A DNA stretch of 12,584 nucleotides from Oligoflexia bacterium. GTDB lineage: Bacteria; Myxococcota_A; UBA796; UBA2385. The notes under the pieces were generated by a model. The model ran no database searches and was not told where the DNA came from. It saw only the letters and a program-made list of their open reading frames with translations. Where the stretch lies: positions 1,049 through 13,632 of the forward strand of contig JAADHA010000075.1 in NCBI GenBank assembly GCA_013152105.1. Direction: 5' to 3'. Below are positions 6,452 through 12,584 of this stretch, piece by piece; position 1 is the first letter of the stretch, and every line of letters starts with the position of its first letter. The translations under genes were made by a program, and so were the position numbers.

Positions 6452-8494
6452 ATGCTGGTCTCACTGTCTGCCCTGAGTCTGCTGCTGTCCGGGAACGCTC
6501 TCGCCCAGGAAGAGCCGGTACCCGCGCCGGCCCCGTGTCCCGCGCCGGCCCCGTGTCCCGCGCTGTCGGACTCGGATGAAGCCCTGCTCGATGCGTTGCT
6601 GGTGCTGCTGTCGGACCAGGATGCGCCTGACGGAGCCCAGTCGCTGGGGGCGCTGGCTGACCCGCGCGCGCTGTGGGTGCTGCGCCACAGTGTCACGACC
6701 CGATCCCCGGCTATCGCCGCGGCGGCCGCTCGGGCCCTGGGGGCCTTCCCCCAGGCCAGCGACGATCTGGCGGCCTGGGTGACCCGCACGATCCTGGCCG
6801 ACGATGTGCGGGTCGCGGCCGCCGAAGCCCTGACCCGGCCGGGTCAGCGGGGTGGGGCTGAAGCCCTGATCACGGCGCTGGGTGACCGCCACAACAGCGC
6901 GGCTTTGCGGCAACGCCTGCACAGCGTGTTGGCGGAAGCCTGGCCCGAACGGCTGGCACAGGCCGACAGTCAGGTCGTCCAGGACGGCACCGCGGCGCTC
7001 ATGCTTGGAACCACGCCGGCGCTGGGCTATGCGCTGGCCGCGACTGGTCACTTCGGGGGGACCGGGCTGGAGTCGCTCGGGGCGCTCACCGGGGCGGCCG
7101 GTGGCGCGACGCTCGGCTTCGTGCTCGGGCGTACCCGCCCGGTTGAGGCCGGCCAAGCCGCGTTCTTCTCGACCTCGGGGATCACCGGCCTCACCACGGG
7201 CACCCTGCTTGGGGCCTGGGCCGATCCCGACTCCGGCGATGGCCCCTGGGTCGGCGGCCTGCTCGGCGGAATGTTGGGCTACGGCGCAGGGCTGGCGGGT
7301 TGGCGCGGATACCAGGGAACTCCTGGCGATGCACTCCTGGCATCGGGTGTCGGTCTGGCCGGCGGGGCGTTCGCCGGCAGTGCGGTCAGCCTGGCGATTG
7401 CGAATGGCGTGGCCCTGCCCAACGAAGCCGTGGCGGGACTGTTTGGTCTCGGCCTGGCCGGGGGCGTCGCCGTCGGCCACCTCACCGCCCCGGGGCGAGA
7501 CTTGTCGGGCAACGACGTGGTCTTGGGGCTGGCTGGCATGACCTACGGCGCCTTTCTTGGCACGGCCTTGCCAGCCCAGCGATGGGATCGGGCCGGCTTG
7601 CCGATCACCCTCGCCAGCGGGGGCTCGCTTCTGGTCTATGGTCTGGGCCCGGTCATCGACGTGCCCACCGATGTCAGCGGGGGTGGCCTCACCGGTCTGG
7701 GCTTTGGCGCCGTCATCGGCGGCGGGCTTGGGATGCTGATCGACCCGGGCGGCAGATCGACCATCGAGCGGGCCGGCGTGACGGCTGGCGGCACGCTTGG
7801 CGCGGCCGCTGGCGCCGGGCTGGCCTACTATGTGGACGGTCCACTGCACCTCGATGACGCCGTGCTCACCGGCCTGACTGCTGGCTGGGCGACCTGGCAG
7901 ACGATCGGCTGGGCGTCGATCTTGGACCCCGATCCCAAGCTGACCGGGCTGTTGGTCATGGCGCCGGCGGTGGCCGGTGCCGGGACCGCAGCGGCCTCGC
8001 CTCTGTTCACCGTCCAGTTCGGCGACTCCTTGTCGGCGACCTCGCTCGGGCTGTGGGGGGCATACCTCGGCACGGTCAGCGGTCAGCTCGCTCACAGCGA
8101 CGCCGACACCACCTTGGGGCTCGCCCTGGGGGCCAGCGATCTTGGCTTGTTGGGCGGTGCGCTGCTGGTGTCACCGATCATCGACGCCAGCCCGACCGTG
8201 GTCGGCGTGGCCGACGCGGGTGGTGTGCTCGGCGGGTCAACGGCCGCGCTGGTCACGGCCCTGTTCACCGACCAGACCGACCCGATGCTGGTCGCCTCCC
8301 TGGTCGGGTCTGGGCTTGGCGCCACTGGCGGCGCCTTGGTCGGCCGGATCCTTGATCGCCAGTCGCCTCGTGGGACCACCGCTCGCCGGTCCGGTCTCCC
8401 GGGCTGGCCTGTGGGCCTGGTCGTGAAGCCGGCCTGGATCCCGCACGACGACACCGGAAGCTTTGGCTTCCAGGCCAGCCTCAGCAGTTGGTAG
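6452..8494 (+). CDS. Exported protein with HEAT-like repeats and long glycine-rich (glycine-zipper-like) region; function unknown
   Basis: The 680-residue product has a signal peptide (MLVSLSALSLLLSGNALA, likely cut after Ala18), then a Pro/Ala/Cys tract PAPAPCPAPAPC. Residues about 40-165 form Ala/Leu-rich HEAT-like helical repeats. Residues about 180-650 are dominated by glycine-rich hydrophobic segments such as VGGLLGGMLGYGAGLAG, GVGLAGGAFAGSAVSLA and GLAGGVAVGH, separated by short polar turns with Asp and Pro, as in glycine-zipper membrane proteins. It ends in GSFGFQASLSSW, with an aromatic last residue like outer-membrane proteins. I do not recognise the family; an envelope or outer-membrane place is inferred. 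ATG 6452 is the first start after an in-frame TAG at 6440. Its possible ribosome sites are unusual: a good GGAGG (6432-6436) is 15 nt away, and a weak AGG (6441-6443) is 8 nt away. It follows the ftsZ terminator, so it needs its own promoter. Confidence 0.78.
   Translation: MLVSLSALSLLLSGNALAQEEPVPAPAPCPAPAPCPALSDSDEALLDALLVLLSDQDAPDGAQSLGALADPRALWVLRHSVTTRSPAIAAAAARALGAFPQASDDLAAWVTRTILADDVRVAAAEALTRPGQRGGAEALITALGDRHNSAALRQRLHSVLAEAWPERLAQADSQVVQDGTAALMLGTTPALGYALAATGHFGGTGLESLGALTGAAGGATLGFVLGRTRPVEAGQAAFFSTSGITGLTTGTLLGAWADPDSGDGPWVGGLLGGMLGYGAGLAGWRGYQGTPGDALLASGVGLAGGAFAGSAVSLAIANGVALPNEAVAGLFGLGLAGGVAVGHLTAPGRDLSGNDVVLGLAGMTYGAFLGTALPAQRWDRAGLPITLASGGSLLVYGLGPVIDVPTDVSGGGLTGLGFGAVIGGGLGMLIDPGGRSTIERAGVTAGGTLGAAAGAGLAYYVDGPLHLDDAVLTGLTAGWATWQTIGWASILDPDPKLTGLLVMAPAVAGAGTAAASPLFTVQFGDSLSATSLGLWGAYLGTVSGQLAHSDADTTLGLALGASDLGLLGGALLVSPIIDASPTVVGVADAGGVLGGSTAALVTALFTDQTDPMLVASLVGSGLGATGGALVGRILDRQSPRGTTARRSGLPGWPVGLVVKPAWIPHDDTGSFGFQASLSSW
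6521..6556 (+). repeat. Tandem 18-bp repeat in coding sequence (two exact copies)
   Basis: CCCGCGCCGGCCCCGTGT occurs at 6521-6538 and 6539-6556, and seven more matching bases follow. It encodes the six-residue unit PAPAPC twice, right after the predicted signal peptide cleavage site. Such a unit could change copy number by slippage and places two Cys residues near the mature N-terminus. Confidence 0.9.
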
Positions 8495-8547
8495 CGCGGG
8501 TTTGTAGGGTAGAATCGCCGGACTTTCCGGTCGCTATCTCGCGCGCT
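8495..8547. other. Convergent intergenic region with a small hairpin
   Basis: This 53-bp gap separates two converging genes. CCGGA-ctt-TCCGG (8518-8530) is a perfect but short inverted repeat without a T tract on either strand. It could be a weak bidirectional stop but does not meet the usual form of an intrinsic terminator. Confidence 0.4.
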
Positions 8548-8563
8548 TCATCTCGCGCGCTTC
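8536..8563. repeat. Perfect tandem 14-bp duplication across the end of the methyltransferase gene
   Basis: ATCTCGCGCGCTTC is present at 8536-8549 and again at 8550-8563 with no gap. The second copy lies inside the last codons of the minus-strand gene, and the stop codon (TCA at 8548-8550) spans the junction. It looks like a simple slippage duplication that affects only the extreme C-terminus or 3' UTR. Confidence 0.9.
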
Positions 8564-9366
8564 GGGTCCGGCGCCCCCATCCCTCGCCGCAGCCGACACC
8601 AGTCCTCGGTCCAACTCCCGTCCGCCTCGCGCACGACCAGCGTCTGGTCCTTGGCCCGCTGACCCTGATGGGCCGCCACGAAGACGGCGATGGTCGGCGG
8701 ACGACCGCGCCGAAAGACGACATCGACTCGCTGCAACAAGGTCAGCCCCGCCGCGACCAGGGCGAGCTCGGGGCGCAGGTCCTGGGCCGCGAAGACCAGA
8801 CTGAAGCGGCCAGAGGGGGCGAGGGCTCGGCTGGCGGTCGCACAGTAATCAAAGACATCGCCACGCATCTCCATGCGACAGGCGGCGCGTTGGGGGTGCG
8901 AGGAGGCCACGCCGCTGCCCATGGGGATGTATGGTGGGGAGCCGGTCACCAGGTCATACTGTGCACCTGGACGGAGAGCCTTGGCGTCTCGAAGGTCGTG
9001 GAGCCGCAACTCGACCCGGTCCTGTAGATCGTTTACTTGAACAGATCGACAAGCGAGGCGATGGCTGATCTCTTGGGCTTCGACCATGGTGAGCTGGGGG
9101 AGTGGAGCGGACCGTTTCCGCCACCCAGAATCATCTACAGTGTGAGAGCCACACCACAGCGCAAGCAGCCCCACCGAGCCCACGCCGGACCCCAGATCCA
9201 ACAGCCGCCGGGCACCGGGCGAGGCTTGGGCCCCGAACCATGCACAGACCAGGTCGTCGGTGCTGAAGCGGTGGCCGGCGCGGAGCTGGAAGATGCGCCA
9301 GTCGCCCGCCAGCAGGTCCAGGGTCTCGCCGTCGGCAGGTCGCAAGGAAAGGGAAGGATCCATCAT
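8548..9366 (-). CDS. TrmN6-type SAM-dependent methyltransferase (tRNA1(Val) A37 N6-methyltransferase family)
   Basis: The 272-residue cytoplasmic protein shows a class I methyltransferase fold of the TrmN6/YfiC type, which N6-methylates A37 of tRNA-Val in E. coli. Visible motifs are GHRFSTDDLVCAWF at 31-44 (the TrmN6 pre-motif), LLDLGSGVGSVGLL at 55-68 (SAM motif I), MVEAQE with acidic Glu96 (motif II) and TGSPPYIPMG at 141-150. The last is the adenine methyltransferase NPPY motif with Ser in place of Asn. It is somewhat longer than E. coli YfiC. Most of the extra length is an insertion at residues about 73-91 (9094-9150), between motifs I and II, with less GC-biased codons. The start is ATG 9366 (or ATG 9363), one base after the stop of the upstream HEAT gene and without a clear Shine-Dalgarno, so translation is probably coupled. 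Substrate assignment is by family only. Confidence 0.82.
   Translation of the reverse strand: MMDPSLSLRPADGETLDLLAGDWRIFQLRAGHRFSTDDLVCAWFGAQASPGARRLLDLGSGVGSVGLLALWCGSHTVDDSGWRKRSAPLPQLTMVEAQEISHRLACRSVQVNDLQDRVELRLHDLRDAKALRPGAQYDLVTGSPPYIPMGSGVASSHPQRAACRMEMRGDVFDYCATASRALAPSGRFSLVFAAQDLRPELALVAAGLTLLQRVDVVFRRGRPPTIAVFVAAHQGQRAKDQTLVVREADGSWTEDWCRLRRGMGAPDPKRAR
9094..9150. repeat. Small insertion in the methyltransferase gene with imperfect hairpin and a 15-bp repeat
   Basis: The segment encodes 19 residues absent from the usual TrmN6 pattern. On DNA, CTGGG (9094-9098) pairs with CCCAG (9124-9128), and GCGGA (9107-9111) pairs with TCCGC (9117-9121). GTGGAGCGGACCGTT at 9102-9116 is repeated exactly at 6292-6306 in the structured region after ftsZ. 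It may be a trace of a small palindromic repeat element, but two copies are thin evidence. Confidence 0.35.
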
Positions 9367-9367
9367 G

Positions 9368-10012
9368 TCAGCGCTGACGGGACTCGATGGCGGCGATGGC
9401 CTGGGCCACCGCCTGGCGAATTTCGGGGCTGGGGTCCTGGCGCAGCTTCTCGACCTGCCAGATCATGCCCACGCCCGCCATGGCCCCGATCCCCTGTACG
9501 GCCGCCAAGCGGACGCGGGTGTCGGCGTGGTTGAGGACTCGCCGGAGGCTGGTCACGAATGAGCGCCACTGGGTCGCCGTGGCGATCCGGCAAGCCAGGG
9601 CGGTCTGGGCCGGGTCGGTGCTGTGGAAGAGGGTGCGCACCCGCTCGCGGCCGTCCGGGTCCAGGCCCTGATCGGAGAAGGCCAGCAAGGCGGGATCGAG
9701 CGGTCCAGCTTCCAGCAGATCCCAGGGGGTCGGGGGCGCGGTGGGACTGGGTGTCGCCTGACGGGGATCTGTGGTCGTGGGAGCGAGGTCCAGTTCGGTC
9801 AGGCCCGGCAGGTCGTGCCCTTGGAGGATGCCGTCCGGCACCGCGGCACCCAGGGCGAAGGCAGCATCCAGCAGGACCGGCAGGTCGCGCCCCGGAAGGT
9901 CCAGCTCGACCCGTCCGCCGTGCGCCCCGTTGTCCACCCGCGCCCGCAGTGGCAGGGCGGTCGCTTCTGCCAGGGTGATGGGTGTTGAGCGGGACAGGAC
10001 CAGGCGGGCCAT
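9368..10012 (-). CDS. Small HEAT-repeat protein of unknown function
   Basis: The 214-residue product has no signal peptide or membrane segment. Residues 1-75 form an unrecognised alpha/beta-looking domain (ARLVLSRSTPITLAEATALPLR, then RVELDLPGRDLPVLLDAAFALG). A Thr/Pro-rich linker lies at about 78-97. Residues 125-214 are helical, with two HEAT-like repeats, including TRVRLAAVQGIGAMAG and PEIRQAVAQAIAAIES. ATG 10012 is preferred because GGAG (10021-10018) lies 5 nt upstream. An in-frame ATG at 10087, 14 bases after the boxR stop, would add 25 residues but has no clear ribosome site. It lies between boxR and the methyltransferase gene, and the one-base gap to the latter suggests one transcript. 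HEAT repeats normally bind proteins; I cannot name a partner. No link to benzoate metabolism is visible. Confidence 0.7.
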   Translation of the reverse strand: MARLVLSRSTPITLAEATALPLRARVDNGAHGGRVELDLPGRDLPVLLDAAFALGAAVPDGILQGHDLPGLTELDLAPTTTDPRQATPSPTAPPTPWDLLEAGPLDPALLAFSDQGLDPDGRERVRTLFHSTDPAQTALACRIATATQWRSFVTSLRRVLNHADTRVRLAAVQGIGAMAGVGMIWQVEKLRQDPSPEIRQAVAQAIAAIESRQR

Positions 10013-10101
10013 GGCGGCTCCAGGGGGAGCGGAGGAGGCGACGGGGGAGCCTATCGCGACCCGCGTCGCTCGGCAGGGGCGAGCCATGGTGGCCAGGGTG
10101 C

Positions 10102-10824
10102 TCAGCTCACGGCGACGAGGACGTGCGCCACGACGCCGTCGATGCCCAGCTCGTCGGTGTCCAGGCAGAGATCGGCCTGGGCATAGAGTGGGCTGCGGAC
10201 GCGCAGGATATCGCGCAGCTCTGCCAGGGGGTCGGCCCGGCCGCTCATGGGGCGCAGATCACCCTGAGCCCGGACGCGCGCCAGGTGGGCGCTCGGGGTG
10301 GCGCGCAGCCAGATGGTCCACGCGGCGGAGCGCAGGCGCTGCCAGGTCTGGGTCGCTGTCACCAGCGAGCCTCCGGTCGCCAGCACGACCGGCTCTCTGC
10401 GAGCGAGGACGTGGGCGAGGGCTTGGGACTCCAGCTCGCGGTAGCGCGCCTCGCCCCACAGCTCGAAGACCGAGGCGAGGGACATTCCGGCCGAGGCCTC
10501 GACCTGTTCATCCAGCTCGACCAAGGTGGCGCCCAGCCGGTCGGCCAAGGCGCGCCCCACGCTGGACTTGCCGGCTCCTCGCAGCCCGACCAGCGCGATG
10601 CAGCGGGTCGAGCCCGGACCCAGCCCGTCGAAGAGCCGGGCGAGGGGGAAGTCCAGGACCGCGCAGACATCGCGCAGCCGTTGCACGCTGATGTTCCCGG
10701 TGCCGCCCTCGAGCTGGACCAGGAAACGCGGCGACACCCCGGCCGCTGCCGCCAGCTCGGCTTGGGTCAGGCCACGCCCGCGTCGTCGCGCTCGCAGGCG
10801 CTGGCCGATGGTGGAGAGGAACAT
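10102..10824 (-). CDS. boxR: BoxR/BzdR-family benzoyl-CoA-responsive repressor (XRE HTH fused to shikimate-kinase-like domain)
   Basis: The 240-residue protein has an XRE-type HTH at about 5-62 (LTQAELAAAAGVSPRFLVQLEGG, with GNISVQRL) joined to a shikimate-kinase-like domain. That domain shows Walker A GLRGAGKSS at 80-88, ELDEQVEASAGMSLASVFELWGEARYRELE and VVLATGGSLV. It also has AHLARVRAQGDLRPMSGR, a stretch typical of BoxR/BzdR rather than true AroK. In this family the kinase-like domain senses benzoyl-CoA and the HTH represses box or bzd promoters. It is shorter than Azoarcus BzdR (about 300 residues): the N-terminal tail is nearly absent, and the link between domains is only about 12 residues. 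ATG 10824 is preferred; starts further upstream would run through the operators. It is transcribed divergently from boxC, its likely target. Confidence 0.92.
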   Translation of the reverse strand: MFLSTIGQRLRARRRGRGLTQAELAAAAGVSPRFLVQLEGGTGNISVQRLRDVCAVLDFPLARLFDGLGPGSTRCIALVGLRGAGKSSVGRALADRLGATLVELDEQVEASAGMSLASVFELWGEARYRELESQALAHVLARREPVVLATGGSLVTATQTWQRLRSAAWTIWLRATPSAHLARVRAQGDLRPMSGRADPLAELRDILRVRSPLYAQADLCLDTDELGIDGVVAHVLVAVS

Positions 10825-10827
10825 TTC

Positions 10828-10841
10828 TGCACTATACTGCG
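10828..10841. promoter_or_regulatory. Putative BoxR operator O1 (over the boxR -10 and start region)
   Basis: TGCACTATACTGCG is a near-palindrome. It shares GCACTATA[C/G]TGCGGTT (10829-10844) with the second site at 10872-10887. It lies 4 bases from the boxR ATG and covers a TATAGT -10 box on the minus strand, so binding would give autoregulation. BzdR operators are known to contain TGCA within longer palindromes, and this site has one TGCA. Confidence 0.7.
10831..10836 (-). promoter_or_regulatory. Putative -10 box of boxR
   Basis: On the minus strand TATAGT occupies 10836-10831. The ATG of boxR starts 6 bases downstream at 10824, the distance at which transcription itself would start, so a leaderless mRNA is suggested. 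There is no good Shine-Dalgarno in GCAGAA before the ATG. A matching -35 is weak. Confidence 0.45.
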
Positions 10842-10852
10842 GTTCATATCGG

Positions 10853-10881
10853 TTGAACACCCGACCAGTTCGCACTATAGT
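10853..10881 (+). promoter_or_regulatory. Putative sigma70 promoter of boxC
   Basis: TTGAAC (10853-10858) and TATAGT (10876-10881) are separated by 17 bp, the best spacing for sigma70. Transcription should start near 10888, leaving a leader of about 31 nt that contains GGAG (10908-10911). The -10 lies inside operator O2, as expected for a repressed promoter. Confidence 0.7.
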
Positions 10882-10884
10882 GCG
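10871..10884. promoter_or_regulatory. Putative BoxR operator O2 (over the boxC -10 box)
   Basis: CGCACTATAGTGCG is a perfect 14-bp palindrome. It is 43 bp from the matching position in O1, close to four DNA turns, so both sites would face the same side of the helix. It fully covers the boxC -10 box, so a bound repressor would block RNA polymerase. Confidence 0.75.
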
Positions 10885-10918
10885 GTTTCCTGGTGCCGCC
10901 ACATCCTGGAGCAGACCC

Positions 10919-12574
10919 ATGGGCCACGACTTCGCCTATCCGCCCGTTGACTTCGAGACCCACCCCGACCGCTACCAGCACTGGATCCTCTCGGTCGAGG
11001 GTGCCGTGGCCCGCCTGCAGATGAAGGTGGACGAGGACCGCCCCCTGTGGCCTGGAGAGTACAAGCTGAAGCTGAACAGCTACGACCTGGGCGTCGACAT
11101 CGAGCTGGCCGATGCCACGCAGCGCCTGCGCTTCGAGCACCCACAAGTGCGAGTGGTGATGGTCAGCAGCGGCCTGGATCAGAAGGTCTTCTGTGCCGGC
11201 GCCAATATTCACATGCTGGGCATGGCCCCCCACGCCTTCAAGGTGAACTTCTGCAAGTTCACCAACGAGACCCGGATCAACATCGAAGACGCGACCCGCC
11301 ACTCGGGCCAGGTCTACGTGGCCGCCCTCAACGGCACCGCCAGCGGCGGCGGCTACGAGCTGGCCCTGGCCTGTGAAGAGGTCTGGTTGATCGACGATGG
11401 CAACGCCGCGGTCAGCCTGCCCGAGGTCGCCTTGCTGGGCGTGCTGCCGGGAACCGGTGGCCTGACCCGCCTCACCGACAAGCGCAAGATCCGCCGCGAT
11501 ATGGCCGATGTCTTCTGCACAAAAGCCGAGGGCTTCCGGGCAAGAGACGCGCTGAAGCACCGCTTTATCGACGCCGCCTGGCCTCGCAGCAAGTGGGAAG
11601 AAGGCACCGCGACCCGCGCGGCAGAGCTCGCTGCCCTGGGTCAGGACGCCTGGCCCGGGCGCACCGGTCCCGGCGTCGTCCTGCCGCCGCTCCAGCGGAC
11701 CGACACCGAGGATGGCTGGTCTTATGGTTCGGTGGACGTGGTGCTGGACCACGACAACGGGGACCGGGTCGCCACGCTCACCGTGCGGGGCCCGCAGTCC
11801 GATCCGGCCCGCGACGCCGACACCTGGTCTCTGCGTGCCTTCCGCGAGCTGGACGATGCCCTGTTGCGGTTGCGCATCAATCACCTGCAGGTCGGCGTGG
11901 TCCAGATCCTGACTCGCGGCGATCGCGACCGCTTGCTGGCTCACGAAGCCGCGGCCAGGGATGGCGCCCAGACCGACTGGTTCTGGCACGAAGTCCTGCT
12001 CTTCCAGGCGCGCACCTTGCGCCGCTTGGACAATATGGCCAAGACCCTCTTCGCCATCATCGACGAAGACAACGCCTTTGTCGGAACCCTGCTGGAGCTG
12101 GCCCTGGCCTGTGACCGCCAGTACATGTTCATGGACGATGACGGGGACAACAGCGTGCTGCTCACGGACGCCAACCAGGGCGTCTTCCCCACGTCCGCGG
12201 GCATGAGCCGCCTGGACCTGCGCTTCCCGGGCGACGGTGACAGCGTGCAGGCCCTGGTCGAACACCCGGGCCCTGTTGACGCCGAGACGGCCGAGGATCT
12301 GGGCCTGGTCACCCTGTCCCTGGACGACATCGACTGGCAGGACGAGATCCGCATCGCGGTCGAAGAGCGGATCAGTCTGTCCCCCGACGCCCTGACCGGC
12401 ATGGAGCAGAACCTGCGCTTCGGCGGGGTCGAGACGTGCGAGACCAAAATCTACGGCCGCCTGACCGCGTGGCAGAACTGGATCTTCCAGCGCCCGAACG
12501 CGGTCGGCGAGCGCGGCGCCTTGACCATGTATGGGGACCCCGAGCGCCCCGTCTTCGACTTCAACCGAACCTGA
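10919..12574 (+). CDS. boxC: 2,3-epoxybenzoyl-CoA dihydrolase (benzoyl-CoA-dihydrodiol lyase), BoxC
   Basis: In the aerobic hybrid benzoate pathway BoxAB makes 2,3-epoxybenzoyl-CoA. BoxC then hydrolytically opens the ring to 3,4-dehydroadipyl-CoA semialdehyde and formate in the cytoplasm. The product has 551 residues, close to known BoxC proteins, and consists of crotonase-like halves. Motifs include QKVFCAGANIHML at 88-100 (oxyanion-hole region), NGTASGGGYELALACEE at 138-154, SLPEVALLGVLPGTGGLTRL at 166-185, LLELALACDRQYMF in the second half, and the BoxC tail TAWQNWIFQRPNAVGERGAL followed by YGDPERPVFDFNRT. ATG 10919 is supported by GGAG (10908-10911) 7 nt upstream and by the family N-terminus; the frame is open far upstream but through boxR. 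It has its own promoter and operator. Only ten bases follow the stop, so partners such as boxB or boxD cannot be seen. Confidence 0.95.
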   Translation: MGHDFAYPPVDFETHPDRYQHWILSVEGAVARLQMKVDEDRPLWPGEYKLKLNSYDLGVDIELADATQRLRFEHPQVRVVMVSSGLDQKVFCAGANIHMLGMAPHAFKVNFCKFTNETRINIEDATRHSGQVYVAALNGTASGGGYELALACEEVWLIDDGNAAVSLPEVALLGVLPGTGGLTRLTDKRKIRRDMADVFCTKAEGFRARDALKHRFIDAAWPRSKWEEGTATRAAELAALGQDAWPGRTGPGVVLPPLQRTDTEDGWSYGSVDVVLDHDNGDRVATLTVRGPQSDPARDADTWSLRAFRELDDALLRLRINHLQVGVVQILTRGDRDRLLAHEAAARDGAQTDWFWHEVLLFQARTLRRLDNMAKTLFAIIDEDNAFVGTLLELALACDRQYMFMDDDGDNSVLLTDANQGVFPTSAGMSRLDLRFPGDGDSVQALVEHPGPVDAETAEDLGLVTLSLDDIDWQDEIRIAVEERISLSPDALTGMEQNLRFGGVETCETKIYGRLTAWQNWIFQRPNAVGERGALTMYGDPERPVFDFNRT

Positions 12575-12584
12575 TCCCGGCCCC

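Noticed and set aside
6461..8095. Long open frame on the minus strand (544 codons) opposite the glycine-zipper gene
   Set aside because: The Arg/Gly/Gln-rich product is typical of antisense reading of GC-rich DNA. The + strand has a signal peptide and ordered repeats.
8518..8530. CCGGA-ctt-TCCGG as a bidirectional terminator
   Set aside because: The stem is only 5 bp and there is no T tract on either side.
10526..10918. Upstream in-frame extension of boxC
   Set aside because: It would read through boxR on the other strand, its own promoter and both operators. The BoxC N-terminus and ribosome site fit ATG 10919.
10844..12265. Long open frame on the minus strand (473 codons) opposite boxC
   Set aside because: boxC is firmly identified. 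The antisense product has no motifs and its start lies in the operator region.

Overview
This is a GC-rich window from a Gram-negative bacterium. The dcw cell-division context, a lipoprotein, long HEAT and glycine-rich envelope proteins and a box (benzoyl-CoA) locus suggest Myxococcota or a related deltaproteobacterial lineage. That placement is inferred from style and is low confidence. There are no tRNA or rRNA genes, CRISPR arrays, transposases or phage genes.

Left half (1-6410, + strand) is the end of a division and cell-wall (dcw) cluster. It starts inside a strongly divergent murB (stop at 552). Then come ddl (540-1493), a lipoprotein with a six-hairpin glycosidase-like fold (1490-3862), ftsQ (about 4152-4919) and ftsZ (5042-6166). 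MurB and Ddl supply peptidoglycan precursors, and FtsQ and FtsZ belong to the divisome. Three things are unusual. The lipoprotein glycosidase sits between ddl and ftsQ. No ftsA lies between ftsQ and ftsZ. The visible MurB C-terminal part lacks the expected catalytic Ser and Glu. After ftsZ there is a run of four hairpins and then a strong intrinsic terminator (6372-6408), which could be a structured 3' UTR or a small RNA.

Middle (6452-8494, + strand) is one long gene for an exported protein with HEAT-like repeats followed by about 470 residues of glycine-rich, glycine-zipper-like segments. Its function is unknown.

Right half. Three minus-strand genes converge on it: boxR (10102-10824), a small HEAT-repeat protein (9368-10012) and a TrmN6-type methyltransferase (8548-9366). 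boxR encodes an XRE-type HTH fused to a shikimate-kinase-like domain. Divergent from boxR is boxC (10919-12574), 2,3-epoxybenzoyl-CoA dihydrolase of the aerobic benzoyl-CoA pathway. The 94-bp divergent region holds two copies of a 14-bp palindrome-like site, 43 bp apart. One covers the boxC -10 box and the other the boxR -10 box and start region, so a simple benzoyl-CoA-responsive repression switch can be read from the sequence. The rest of the box pathway would be expected beyond the right edge.

I found no clear new defence or mobile system. The best leads are the structured region after ftsZ, the box operators, the atypical MurB, the glycosidase in the dcw cluster and the small structured insertion inside the methyltransferase gene.
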